From contig NZ_LSNE01000005.1 in NCBI RefSeq assembly GCF_001565895.1, forward strand, positions 198,479 to 232,166: a DNA stretch of 33,688 nucleotides. Direction: 5' to 3'. The position numbers and the translations under genes are program-made. Shown piece after piece: positions 24,742 to 33,428 of this stretch. The DNA is from Paraglaciecola hydrolytica. GTDB taxonomy: Bacteria > Pseudomonadota > Gammaproteobacteria > Enterobacterales > Alteromonadaceae. Position 1 is the stretch's first letter. The number at the start of each line of letters is the position of its first letter. The notes beneath the pieces are model-generated. The model was given only the letters and a program-made list of their open reading frames with translations. It was not told where the DNA came from and searched no databases.

Positions 24742-26028
24742 CTAGCTCTTTGTGCGGTGACTGGAACGACGTTCATTCCAAGAAAGGGTTGTGTAGATAA
24801 TGCCAGCAAGAAAAATGGCATCGATAGCTGCAATTCCGGATGGTGAGGAAATCAGACTTTCAGTACTTAAAATGGCGAAAACGGCGCTTAACAGCCACGC
24901 AATAAATCCTTTAGGTGCAAAAGTGCGATTATCGCTAAGGGACTCGATGTTATAGGCCTGAGGACGGATAAACAGATAATCGCTGATGATGATCCCTGCA
25001 ACCGGCACAAAAATAATCGACAGATAAAAGATAAAGGTAATAAAGTTGTCGAGTAGATTTAATAAGGCCACAAAAACACCCACTAAACCTAAACAAATGG
25101 TCACTAAGGTCGCATTTAATTTGGGAAAAGTAGCCGTGGTGCTCAGCACAGCGCTGTATAGATTTAGCGAGTTGAGTACCCAAGAGCCGGCAATAACAAT
25201 GATAGAGGCACCAAGACCTAGGCCTAGATCAATCATGATATCCAATATATCTGTTTTACCTGAAGTGGCACCAGCTAAGCCCGCAGCGCCCATAACCAAA
25301 AGTTGCACTACAACATAAGCTATAAAGGCGATGTAGATGGCACTGGACCAGTGTTTAACAAAACGGGTGATGTCTGGCAAAATGATCGCGCCAATAATAA
25401 TCGCGCCCACTACAGCTGAAATGCCTTGACCAAGAGACAGGGTAGCGACCTTTTCAGTTGCCATTATTTGTGCAAAGGAATTTTCGCTGAGCGCAGAATA
25501 GGCCAATAAAAACGTTACCCCCGCGAGTATGGGTACCATAATCGTCGCCAACCAATTAATGGCTTTAAAGCCGATAACTGTGGTGAGTGTCATACAAAAA
25601 CTGGCAATCATGGCCAAGGTTAAGGGGGCTATACTGACGCCAAAAACATCCAAGGCCAGACGGGAAACCGCATCACCAAACAAGTTTATATTGACCCCAA
25701 ACCAACCAAGTAATGAGATAGCAAAGGCGATATTCACTATGCTCGCGCCTTTGTCGCCAAAGGCTATTCGCACCAGCAAATACGAACTCATGCGGGTTTT
25801 TGCACCAATCACCCCCATCACGCCACCGATAGCAAAAATAATCAGTGAACCAATGACCAAGGCCAAAAGAGCCTGTACAGGTTTGAGCGCCTGATGGACT
25901 TCAAGACCCGTGATAAATGTGGGTAATGAAAAAGCCACCATGGCGCCGACAGCTGCAACTCGGGGCCAAGGAACTAATTGGGCATCGGTGATCTTTACGG
26001 CAGAAAACTCATTTAGTTCCTGTTTCAT
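24742..26028 (-). CDS. NCS1-family permease (CodB-like)
   Basis: 428 aa with about 12 hydrophobic helices and no signal peptide, typical of the nucleobase:cation symporter-1 family in its cytosine-permease (CodB) branch. Visible features are the first helix WPRVAAVGAMVAFSLPTFIT, the loop VIGAKTRMSSYLLVRIAFGD between helices 2 and 3, and GWFGVNINLFGDAV in helix 3. Known substrates of the family are cytosine, purines, allantoin, hydantoins and related rings. It lies between the receptor and the hydantoinase-A-like gene. I infer that it carries the ring compound across the inner membrane after the receptor brings it through the outer one. Confidence 0.85.
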   Translation of the reverse strand: MKQELNEFSAVKITDAQLVPWPRVAAVGAMVAFSLPTFITGLEVHQALKPVQALLALVIGSLIIFAIGGVMGVIGAKTRMSSYLLVRIAFGDKGASIVNIAFAISLLGWFGVNINLFGDAVSRLALDVFGVSIAPLTLAMIASFCMTLTTVIGFKAINWLATIMVPILAGVTFLLAYSALSENSFAQIMATEKVATLSLGQGISAVVGAIIIGAIILPDITRFVKHWSSAIYIAFIAYVVVQLLVMGAAGLAGATSGKTDILDIMIDLGLGLGASIIVIAGSWVLNSLNLYSAVLSTTATFPKLNATLVTICLGLVGVFVALLNLLDNFITFIFYLSIIFVPVAGIIISDYLFIRPQAYNIESLSDNRTFAPKGFIAWLLSAVFAILSTESLISSPSGIAAIDAIFLAGIIYTTLSWNERRSSHRTKS

Positions 26029-26103
26029 AAACCTAACTCAACAAACAGACGCCTGTTAATTAACAGTCTCTTGAGCAATGAGGGCCGATGCCAGCCCAAC
26101 CAA

Positions 26104-28230
26104 TTAAAAGTCATAATTAAATTGAACACCAAAGCTAGAGCCGATATTCGGGAAGCGTCCAAGTGACACCACGCTATTTCCTAGCAGTATTAAATCTTCT
26201 ACTTGGCGTTCGTCAGTTATGTTGTCTGCAAAGGCAGTTACCGACCAATCTTGCGCTTCAAAAGTCGCTCTTAGATTAATAATCGTTTGTTTGGAAGACT
26301 GAATATCGGCAATATCAAAGCTGAATATTCTAGGACCTGTGTGGTTCACATCGGCGCGTAGGATTAAATCCAACTCAGATGACATGGCATATTCATATTC
26401 GGCCACCAAATTGAGGTTGTAATCAGCCACGTGGGGTAACGAATAACCAATTAAGTCAGGGCGTTCAGCAAAGGCTTTAATGTCCGAGTCAATTATTCCG
26501 CCATTCGCCATCAGGGTTAAATTATCACTAGCCTGTACAGAAAGCTCAAACTCAATTCCTTGGGTACTGACATCATCAACCGAGATGTTTTCTAAGGTAA
26601 AGGTATCGCCATTAAAACGGGTTATCTGGGCATCTTCTTGGTCAATCCTAAACAGGGCGAAGTTAAAGGTACCGTTGCCATTTAATACGCTAGTTTTAAA
26701 GCCTACTTCAAAGCTATCAGAAATTTCTTTATCAAAGGTGCGGCTAATATCAGGGTGAGGTTCGTTAAACCCGCCGCTACGAAAACCGCGTGAATAACCA
26801 CTATAGATAAGAGTGTTGTTATTCATTTGATAGGCGACTGAAAATTTGGGCTGTAACTCAGAAAAGGTTTTTTGCTCAAAAGTCTCTTCAACAAAGCGCG
26901 AGTCAAAAGATTCTCTGTCGTCGGTGTCATAACGAACTGCCGCCGTCACTTCGATTTGCTCAGTTAAATCATAGTTTAACTGAGTTGATAAAGCCCAAGC
27001 GCTGCTGCTGTTATCATCCAATATACTAAATACAATTAAACTCTCATCAAAGTCAGAGCGATCCATCGGCTGATTGCCAACCATATCGTCATAGTTGTGG
27101 TATTCGCTATCCCGCGATCGTTCTTGCATAAAGGCAGCTACAGCCCAGCGCAAGCGAGAATCGTCGTTAGACTTTAGGCGTGCTTCAAAAGTGGTTGACT
27201 CTACTTTCAAAATATTTTCCTGCGCACCAGCGTAATAGAAACCGTCAAAGTCACTTGGTTGATTAGAAAAATCGGCATCAGAGAAACCGCTTTGATCTGA
27301 TTCGCTATAACCTGCGACTAACTCAAGGGTTGAGGCCTCAAATTCGTGAGAGAATCGTGCGCTAAATTCGCTAAGATCGCGAGTGTCTAAGCCTGGCACG
27401 TTATGTTCAACTTGTAGCGAGAAATCTTCAACGGTATCAAAATCGACCGCTTGGTAATATCCAATGCCTGATTCTGTATTGGTCAAACGTGCATTTAAAT
27501 CAAGGATAGAATCATCTGAAACATCTATGCTCAACTTGCCAAATACCGAGTTTTCTTCATGAAAATCAACAGTTTTATTTAAAAATGTATTATCAAGTTG
27601 TCCCGCGTAATCACGTCGATACGCTCCAACTCTAAAGTAGGCTTTATCTTCAACCACAGCACCAGACGCGACACCAGATAAACGCAGATCGTTACCACTG
27701 GCAAAAGACGTACTGACTCGCGCTTCAAAATCGTTAGTAGGTCTGCGAGTGGTAATATTAACCGCGCCACCTATGGCACCGCGTCCATAAAGTGCACCTT
27801 GAGCGCCGCGCAGTATTTCAATTCTTTCAATATCGAATAACTGTTGATTCATAAATTCCAAATCAGAGGCGGTAATGCCATCCACCACAAAGGCTAAAGG
27901 CGCATCACCTACCTGAGGGGTGATTAAACCGCGGATTTGGATTCGAGCTAAGCCCGGACGAAAATTGTCTAATTGACTTAGATTGGGCGTCAGATCAGCT
28001 ACATCGCGAAAACTCTTAATGCCTGCACGTTCAATTTGCTTGGCGTTAAACGAGGTGATGGACTCTGGGATCTCTTGCAGGCTCTCAACTCGTCCACGTG
28101 AGGTGACGACTATTTTTTCGAAGGGTTCTTCGAGTGATTCTTCGGCGGCGACAAGCTGCGAATTTGCAACAAACAGTAAAGTGCTTGGCACAATCAAGGC
28201 TGTCGTGATTTTATTTAGACGCATAGACAT
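26104..28230 (-). CDS. TonB-dependent receptor of the hydantoinase/DUF917 cluster
   Basis: The frame opens at 28314, but the likely start is the ATG at 28230 (MSMRLNKITTALIVPSTLLF; signal peptide ending LVAAEE), giving 708 aa; the ATG at 28245 is also possible. The TonB box is EKIVVTSRG, the plug is clear (FRDVADLTPNLSQ, ARIQIRGL, IERIEILRGAQGALYGRGAI) and the barrel ends FGVQFNYDF. The size fits siderophore/vitamin-class receptors, in contrast to the 1221-aa receptor of the polysaccharide locus. It is the first gene of an operon with the NCS1 permease and the two enzymes, and is divergent from an Lrp-type regulator. The substrate is unknown; a scarce nitrogen ring compound or a carrier of one is inferred. 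Confidence 0.88.
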   Translation of the reverse strand: MSMRLNKITTALIVPSTLLFVANSQLVAAEESLEEPFEKIVVTSRGRVESLQEIPESITSFNAKQIERAGIKSFRDVADLTPNLSQLDNFRPGLARIQIRGLITPQVGDAPLAFVVDGITASDLEFMNQQLFDIERIEILRGAQGALYGRGAIGGAVNITTRRPTNDFEARVSTSFASGNDLRLSGVASGAVVEDKAYFRVGAYRRDYAGQLDNTFLNKTVDFHEENSVFGKLSIDVSDDSILDLNARLTNTESGIGYYQAVDFDTVEDFSLQVEHNVPGLDTRDLSEFSARFSHEFEASTLELVAGYSESDQSGFSDADFSNQPSDFDGFYYAGAQENILKVESTTFEARLKSNDDSRLRWAVAAFMQERSRDSEYHNYDDMVGNQPMDRSDFDESLIVFSILDDNSSSAWALSTQLNYDLTEQIEVTAAVRYDTDDRESFDSRFVEETFEQKTFSELQPKFSVAYQMNNNTLIYSGYSRGFRSGGFNEPHPDISRTFDKEISDSFEVGFKTSVLNGNGTFNFALFRIDQEDAQITRFNGDTFTLENISVDDVSTQGIEFELSVQASDNLTLMANGGIIDSDIKAFAERPDLIGYSLPHVADYNLNLVAEYEYAMSSELDLILRADVNHTGPRIFSFDIADIQSSKQTIINLRATFEAQDWSVTAFADNITDERQVEDLILLGNSVVSLGRFPNIGSSFGVQFNYDF

Positions 28231-28267
28231 TGTGTTGATTCCCATATTATATGTTGAATTAGCATTT

Positions 28268-28305
28268 TTCGTTTTATTTTGAAGCTGTAGTATATTACCA
28301 ACGAA
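28268..28305. promoter_or_regulatory. Inverted repeat in the receptor/Lrp divergent promoter region
   Basis: Arms TTCGTT (28268-28273) and AACGAA (28300-28305), extendable to 9 of 10 matching bases, flank an AT-rich centre between the divergent receptor and regulator starts. This is a plausible binding region for the adjacent Lrp-type protein; not a proven operator. Confidence 0.35.
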
Positions 28306-28403
28306 TAAAAACATTCTGTTGAAGATACCTCTTGAAAACGGATAATCTTTACTTCCGAACTGCCCTCACAAAATAATCGTTTTTCAACTTAAATGGCCAT
28401 TAA

Positions 28404-28904
28404 ATGAGCATTAAAAAAAACATCAAACTTGATCAGATCAACAAGAAAATAATAACGATAGTGCATACGCAGGCTGATATCTCTAATCAAGAACTAAGCG
28501 AACGTGTGGGTTTATCAAACAGTGCCTGTTTTCAACGCACTAAAGCGCTCAAAGAGGCAGGCTATTTTGTTGGTTTTAATACAGATCTTGATTTAAATAG
28601 AATTGTAAAAAATGTCTTGGCTTATGTTGAATTCACCCTTGAAGCAAATAATCCAAAGGCAAGAAAAACCTTTGAGAATGCCATAAAAGCTATCCCAGAA
28701 TTTATGGACTGCTTACGGATTACCGGCGATGTGGATTATATTTGCTTTACCTGTTGCTCTGACACCCAAGCCCTCAATGAACTTTGCGATGCAGTGAATG
28801 GCAATCCTGATTTGGGCATACAAAAAGTTAAAACACGCATTATATTAGAACGCGCCAAGTGGTACTTGGGCTATCCGCTACAAAAGCTGGAATGGTTGAA
28901 GTGA
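28404..28904 (+). CDS. Lrp/AsnC family regulator, divergent from the second receptor
   Basis: 166 aa, the normal size. The N-terminal helix-turn-helix is at about 26-50 (ISNQELSERVGLSNSACFQR), and the C-terminal ligand-sensing RAM domain at about 68-150 (VLAYVEFTLEANN, MDCLRITGDVDYICFT). It is transcribed away from the receptor-permease-hydantoinase operon with a 173-bp shared upstream region, so it is the obvious candidate to control that operon in response to an amino acid. The ATG has only a weak ribosome binding site. It ends 20 bp from a second, convergent Lrp gene; the two share the family fold but are not close copies. Confidence 0.9.
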   Translation: MSIKKNIKLDQINKKIITIVHTQADISNQELSERVGLSNSACFQRTKALKEAGYFVGFNTDLDLNRIVKNVLAYVEFTLEANNPKARKTFENAIKAIPEFMDCLRITGDVDYICFTCCSDTQALNELCDAVNGNPDLGIQKVKTRIILERAKWYLGYPLQKLEWLK

Positions 28905-28924
28905 GGCAAGTTGGCAGTGCTGGA

Positions 28925-29389
28925 CTAAGTCGAGCTAAGTAAAATGCTGGTTTCGCTGTTAAGTACCCCGGGGATCATTCTTACTACCCTCAAAACTTGA
29001 TCAAACTCACCCAAGCTTAATGTTTGTATCTCTGCAATGAGATCCCACGCACCATTTGTTGTGTGCAGTTTAAACAACTCAGGAATACCTCGCAATTTTT
29101 CAATAACTTGCGAAGTTGATTTACCAACAACCTCAATCATCATGATTGCCCTTATTGCGCCTTCCTCCACATTTTCATGGGCACGAATGGTAAAGCCCAA
29201 AATTGCTCCGCTTGAAAGCAGCCGATCTAGCCTATTTTGAATGGTGCCTCGGGAGACATGTAAAATCTCAGACAGTTTTGAAATTGATGCCCTGCCATCC
29301 TTACGCAATATGCTAACCAACTCTCGGTCTAATTCGTCGTATAGATAAGGGGCTTTTGTTTGTTTGGTCACAGAAGTTAACCCTGTCAT
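28925..29389 (-). CDS. Lrp/AsnC family regulator, divergent from ocd-ctlX
   Basis: The frame can start at a TTG (29410), but the ATG at 29389 has GAGA upstream and is preferred (154 aa). The helix-turn-helix is SISKLSEILHVSRGTIQNRL, and the RAM domain includes IRAIMMIEVVG, LHTTNGAWDLIAEIQT and VLNSETSILLSS. Divergent from the ocd-ctlX operon with a 134-bp gap, it probably regulates citrulline/ornithine catabolism, as Lrp-type regulators often do for adjacent amino-acid genes. The ligand, perhaps ornithine, citrulline or proline, is inferred. Confidence 0.88.
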   Translation of the reverse strand: MTGLTSVTKQTKAPYLYDELDRELVSILRKDGRASISKLSEILHVSRGTIQNRLDRLLSSGAILGFTIRAHENVEEGAIRAIMMIEVVGKSTSQVIEKLRGIPELFKLHTTNGAWDLIAEIQTLSLGEFDQVLRVVRMIPGVLNSETSILLSST

Positions 29390-29403
29390 TTTGCTATCTC
29401 TGT

Positions 29404-29450
29404 ATGTCAAAGTGATAAATAATAGTGCATATATTACAGTATATTGACAT
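29404..29450. promoter_or_regulatory. Inverted repeat between the Lrp gene and ocd
   Basis: 7-bp perfect arms ATGTCAA (29404-29410) and TTGACAT (29444-29450) are 40 bp apart centre to centre, about four helical turns, in an AT-rich divergent promoter region. The right arm includes TTGACA, a consensus -35 for ocd, though no well-spaced -10 is obvious. A plausible site for the adjacent Lrp-type protein. Confidence 0.4.
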
Positions 29451-29523
29451 TTTAACTAACATGTTAAGGTTATAAACTTTTTCCATCGTCAAATTTAAGT
29501 TTAGCCTTGCGAGTTCTTAACTA

Positions 29524-30597
29524 ATGAATAGTTGTAATAAATTGAAATCCCCTAATGTTCCGTTTTTAGGCGTAAGTCATTTGCTTGATTTACTGGCAGA
29601 TGTGGGCGTAGAAAACTTTCTGCTTGGTCTAGCTGAATATATTCAACAAGATTTTATGCGCTGGGATGAATTTGACAAATCTCCGCGTTACGCCTCACAT
29701 TCAGAAGAAGGTGTTATTGAGTTAATGCCAACCAGTGACGGTAATAATTTTAGTTTTAAGTACGTTAATGGTCATCCTAAAAATACCCTAAAAGGACTTC
29801 AAACGGTTACCGCTTTTGGTGTGCTGGCTGATGTTGACTCAGGCTATCCCCTGTTAATATCTGAGATGACTGTTTTAACTGCCTTGAGAACAGCTGCTAC
29901 CTCTGCCTTAGTGGCAAAATACCTCGCTCCTGCAAACTCAAGTGTGTTGGCTTTGATTGGCAATGGTGCGCAGTCGGAATTCCAAGCATTAGCGTTTAAG
30001 GCGCTATTGGGTATCACCCAAGTGAAGTTATTCGACATTGATAGATCTGCTTCCATCAAGTGCTACGAAAACCTTAAGGATAAGGGACTAGATGTCGAAA
30101 TTTGCCTTTCTGCTCAGGAAGCAATCGAAGGGGCACATATCATCACAACCTGCACTGCAGACAAATGCAATGCGACCATATTAACTGATGAAATGGTAGC
30201 TAATACAGTCCATATTAATGCGATCGGTGGGGATTGTCCGGGCAAAACTGAATTAGACAAAAACTTACTGCTCAGGGGCGATGTATTTGTCGAATATGAG
30301 CCGCAAACGCGAATCGAAGGCGATATACAACAACTTGATGCAAGCAGCTTTGTAACAGAAATTCATCGGGTGATAAGCGGATTAGCACCTGGTCGCACTG
30401 TTGCTCAGCAACTAACCATTTTTGACGGTGTGGGTTTTGCTGTTGAGGATTTCTCTGCTTTGCGTTTTGTCAGAGACTTGATGCAGCAATCTCCACATCA
30501 ACAAAAACTTGATTTACTGGCCAATCCCAAAGATCCACGTAATTTATTTGGCTTATTAGCAAATAGTCAAAAAACATCACTTAGGCAGGCAAGTTAA
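29524..30597 (+). CDS. ocd: Ornithine cyclodeaminase family protein
   Basis: 357 aa, the expected length for ornithine cyclodeaminase/mu-crystallin proteins. Seen: FKYVNGHPKN (Lys79, substrate-side lysine region), ALRTAATSALVAKYLA, the NAD-binding glycine loop LALIGNGAQSEFQ (144-154), and AIGGDCPGKTEL (233-244) with the conserved Asp237. Expected reaction: L-ornithine to L-proline plus ammonia using NAD in the cytoplasm. Its stop overlaps the ATG of the citrulline hydrolase gene (TAATG), giving a two-step route citrulline to ornithine to proline. Related cyclodeaminases and alanine-dehydrogenase-like proteins share these motifs; the neighbour favours ornithine. Confidence 0.88.
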   Translation: MNSCNKLKSPNVPFLGVSHLLDLLADVGVENFLLGLAEYIQQDFMRWDEFDKSPRYASHSEEGVIELMPTSDGNNFSFKYVNGHPKNTLKGLQTVTAFGVLADVDSGYPLLISEMTVLTALRTAATSALVAKYLAPANSSVLALIGNGAQSEFQALAFKALLGITQVKLFDIDRSASIKCYENLKDKGLDVEICLSAQEAIEGAHIITTCTADKCNATILTDEMVANTVHINAIGGDCPGKTELDKNLLLRGDVFVEYEPQTRIEGDIQQLDASSFVTEIHRVISGLAPGRTVAQQLTIFDGVGFAVEDFSALRFVRDLMQQSPHQQKLDLLANPKDPRNLFGLLANSQKTSLRQAS

Positions 30598-31520
30598 TGG
30601 CAATTCGTAATCCTCAAGCACCTAGTGCAGTAGTAATGGTAAGGCCTCATCATTTTTGCCCCAATCCACAAACACAGGCTGACAACTCATTTCAATCGCC
30701 ATTGCCACAAAACTCAGAAACACTGCACGCTTTAGCCTATCGGCAGGCCTCTGATGTTGCTGCCAAATTAACAGACTGTGGTATTCAGGTTCACATTTTC
30801 GAAGATGAAACCCGTGATACTCCTGATTCAGTATTTCCCAATAATTGGTTTTCTACCCATTCGGGTGGACATGTTGCCATATACCCTATGTATGCCCTGA
30901 ATCGACGAACTGAGAAGAGAGCCGATGTTATCGATATGCTGAAACGTTGTTATCGGGTCCAGGACGTGGTGGATTATTCGGGTTTAGAAGCCGATGACAT
31001 TTTTCTAGAGGGGACAGGTGCAATGGTGCTGGACCATATTGACCGGGTTGCCTATGCAGTGCAGTCAAATCGCACAAATCCGCTGGCACTTGAACGATTC
31101 TGTTCACATTTTAATTATGAGCCAATGTTATTTGAGGCCTTTGATAATAATGCTAAAGCGGTTTATCACACCAACGTTCTGATGTGCATTGGTACTGACT
31201 TTGTAATGATTGGACTGGATATGATCGATAATCAAAAACGTCGTGATGAAATAATCCAACGATTTGTAGAGTCCGGGCGAGAGGTGATTACCTTGAGTCA
31301 CCAACAAATTGCTCGCTTTTGCGGCAATGCCATAGAACTACAAGGCAAAAACGGGCGAATATTAGCTCTCTCTTCAACGGCCTATGCCGCTTTGGAGCCA
31401 GAACAGCGCCTAATACTCGAAAAAAGCGTAACCCTGTTACCATTAGAGGTGTCAGTAATAGAGTCGGCAGGTGGTTCGGTAAGATGTATGTTGGCTGGTA
31501 TCCATCTATCAGCTAGGTAA
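30597..31520 (+). CDS. ctlX: Citrulline hydrolase CtlX-like (amidinotransferase/arginine deiminase superfamily)
   Basis: 307 aa. The N-terminus MVRPHHFCPNPQTQADNSFQ matches the CtlX pattern I know. Guanidine-modifying-enzyme landmarks follow: DSVFPNNWFSTH, DDIFLEGTGAMV (Glu138), AVYHTNVLM (His191) and a C-terminal nucleophile candidate Cys297 in GGSVRCMLAGIHL. CtlX proteins hydrolyse citrulline to ornithine, CO2 and ammonia; dimethylarginine-type hydrolases are an alternative. Cotranslated with ocd, which would remove the ornithine formed. No clear terminator follows. Confidence 0.85.
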   Translation: MAIRNPQAPSAVVMVRPHHFCPNPQTQADNSFQSPLPQNSETLHALAYRQASDVAAKLTDCGIQVHIFEDETRDTPDSVFPNNWFSTHSGGHVAIYPMYALNRRTEKRADVIDMLKRCYRVQDVVDYSGLEADDIFLEGTGAMVLDHIDRVAYAVQSNRTNPLALERFCSHFNYEPMLFEAFDNNAKAVYHTNVLMCIGTDFVMIGLDMIDNQKRRDEIIQRFVESGREVITLSHQQIARFCGNAIELQGKNGRILALSSTAYAALEPEQRLILEKSVTLLPLEVSVIESAGGSVRCMLAGIHLSAR

Positions 31521-32129
31521 TAAAGAGCGTTTAGGCATGGCTGATTCTGATTTTTCGATGATCCTTAAGTGAATTAATTACACAATTAGAACTAGACTAA
31601 AACTAGCTAAAATTGCCAGGTAAAAGGCGGATAGGGGCTGGCACTACAAAGGAACTCAATCCATAAATCATCAATAACCAGCTTGCCCTCCGCTACTAGT
31701 TATTCTTTGTGAATTCGCTCAACCAAATGCACCACAGATATCGAATAGTTAGCTAATTTATACGATCTCAATTGAGGTTACGGGAGTTAATCAGAAGTTC
31801 CTGCCTGCTCAGGAATGATGTGTAATAGCTTGTATATCCTCACCGTCCGCAATATGCTATTTGTACTCATTCATTGGGAAGCTCGCCAACAACCGCAAAT
31901 GGCACACGGCCGTCTGTAAGGTTTGGTCAAGCTCTGTATATAGAAAATTTCAGATTGAATTCAGACTAATTCACATAAACCATAGCCAGTTTAACAACTG
32001 GCTGATATGCTCTTTACGACAAAGTCGCTCGGTAATTAGACCGACAGTCTCCCTTGGTAATCACACTACTACAGACAATAATAGCTTCGCTGAATTCTTC
32101 CGTCCCACAGTGTAAATCGTGTTGTGTGT
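31521..32129. other. Intergenic region with no convincing gene
   Basis: About 609 bases between convergent ctlX and the fourth GH16 gene. It contains an 8-bp perfect stem-loop AGCCAGTT/AACTGGCT with a 4-nt loop (31984-32003) and no T-run. An 84-codon plus-strand frame at 31861-32115 lacks a ribosome binding site and any recognisable motif. It marks the boundary where the nitrogen block meets the polysaccharide regulon. Confidence 0.5.
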
Positions 32130-33179
32130 TTATTGTTTTTCTGGTGTTTGCCACACCCGTACATATTCAATTTCAAAATCGACGATACCGTCATCTTTTT
32201 CATCTTCAGGACTGTTTAACTCTAAATCTGCTTTCGACTCAGGGTAGCCACGCCAAGGAAAGGTTTCTTGATCAAGCCAGATATGCATTGCTTTATCAAT
32301 TACGTAGCCTTTTTTAAAGCCACGCTTTTTGGCCCAGGCATCTATTGTGTCTCGTGATGCTTCGCTAAAAAGCTTGCCATCGATGAAGTAGCGTATGCCG
32401 GTTTCAGTCCATTCAAAACCATAGGTATGGAATTTTTCGGCTACTCTAAAGCCTAGATCTTTGGTTTCAGTGTAAGTTACATTTTTACCGTTTTCCTGAC
32501 CCAATTTTGGATCCCAGTCATGCAAGGTCCACCACAGATCTCTATCTCTATGTTCTTGGCCTGGGATACGATGACTGCCAAAGTGTTCAAACATATCGAG
32601 CTCTAATTCGGTGTCGTTTCGCTGTCCGTTTTTGCTTTCATGTCTTGTCATCCAAAACGCGCTCGATATTTCAGCATCTGCTGCTTTGGCGTGAATTTCC
32701 ATATAACCGTATTTGAATATTTTACGGTTAATTAATGCGGCGGTCGTGATGTTTTCGTATTTACCGGCAATTTTGTCAGGCCCCCAAGGATCGCCAGCTT
32801 GAGTACTAAAAGGAAAGTCGGGCTCCCAGCGTGTTTCTAACATTAACTTGCCATCTTCTAAACGGTAATTTCTGCCAGAAAATTGCGAAGGGGCGCGACC
32901 TATCCATACTTCGCGATCCGGAAAATCGGGATCTTTGTAGACGGGCTTACCATTTTCAAATTTGCCCACCACGTACCATCTATCCTCGTCGAGAATACTA
33001 TCTTCAAATTCATCGCTGACCTCTTCATTTAGAACCCAGCCACCTGTGTTATTAGGATCCGAAAGAGGCAGTACGTTGGCACTGACAGAGTGTGCTGCCG
33101 AACTCAATATCAGAGCAGCAACAAGAGGGCGCCAATTAATATGCGATTGAGGCCACTTGGTGGGATATTTAAAATACAT
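32130..33179 (-). CDS. GH16 family endo-galactanase, secreted, under GntR operator control
   Basis: The frame opens with a TTG at 33191, but the ATG at 33179 has GGAG 6 nt upstream and starts a signal peptide ending HSVSA, giving 349 aa. GH16 landmarks: EVSDEFED, IGRAPSQFSGRNYRLE, YGYMEIHAKA, catalytic E-L-D-M-F-E at 193-198 of this form, TLHDWDP and a closing YVRVWQTP. It is closely related to the GH16 at 3819-4802 (shared LETRWEPDFPF, KDLGFRVA, DQETFPW, KDDGIVD) and so is probably a duplicate with a shifted specificity. Located 11 kb from the rest of the locus, it is tied to it by the operator 110 bp upstream of the ATG. Agar-, porphyran- or furcellaran-type substrates are all possible. Confidence 0.88.
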   Translation of the reverse strand: MYFKYPTKWPQSHINWRPLVAALILSSAAHSVSANVLPLSDPNNTGGWVLNEEVSDEFEDSILDEDRWYVVGKFENGKPVYKDPDFPDREVWIGRAPSQFSGRNYRLEDGKLMLETRWEPDFPFSTQAGDPWGPDKIAGKYENITTAALINRKIFKYGYMEIHAKAADAEISSAFWMTRHESKNGQRNDTELELDMFEHFGSHRIPGQEHRDRDLWWTLHDWDPKLGQENGKNVTYTETKDLGFRVAEKFHTYGFEWTETGIRYFIDGKLFSEASRDTIDAWAKKRGFKKGYVIDKAMHIWLDQETFPWRGYPESKADLELNSPEDEKDDGIVDFEIEYVRVWQTPEKQ

Positions 33180-33284
33180 GTCATTCTCCAATATAGAAAT
33201 TTAGTCCCTCCCGAGCTAGGTCTCTAAAAGACTACAGCGGTTGTTGTTGGTAGTCAGAGCAGGGAATGTTAAAACATCATTTAT

Positions 33285-33313
33285 AGTTAAACATATGATG
33301 TATTGGTGGGCAA
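33285..33313 (-). promoter_or_regulatory. Promoter and GntR-type operator of the fourth GH16 gene
   Basis: On the minus strand TTGCCC (33313-33308), a 17-bp spacer and TTAACT (33290-33285) form a candidate promoter. The operator ATACAT-CAT-ATGTTT (33303-33289) fills the spacer, one mismatch from the perfect form. A second half-like site AAACATCAT lies at 33272-33280 on the plus strand. Confidence 0.7.
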
Positions 33314-33428
33314 TTAAATTTGTCGCTCTTTTGTTAAGCTGTATTTAATTATTAACTCTACCAAAGGGACGTAATTTAAAGGGCAGGTTTACTCATTGGG
33401 CTTTTACTTGCTTCTACCTTATTAAACT

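Noticed and set aside
26053-26066. Perfect palindrome CTGTTAATTAACAG between the receptor and NCS1 genes
   Set aside because: It lies within an apparent operon, is AT-rich and unlike any other site in the window. Probably chance or a minor RNA hairpin.
31861-32115. 84-codon plus-strand open frame in the gene-free stretch
   Set aside because: No ribosome binding site, no recognisable motif and composition like non-coding DNA.
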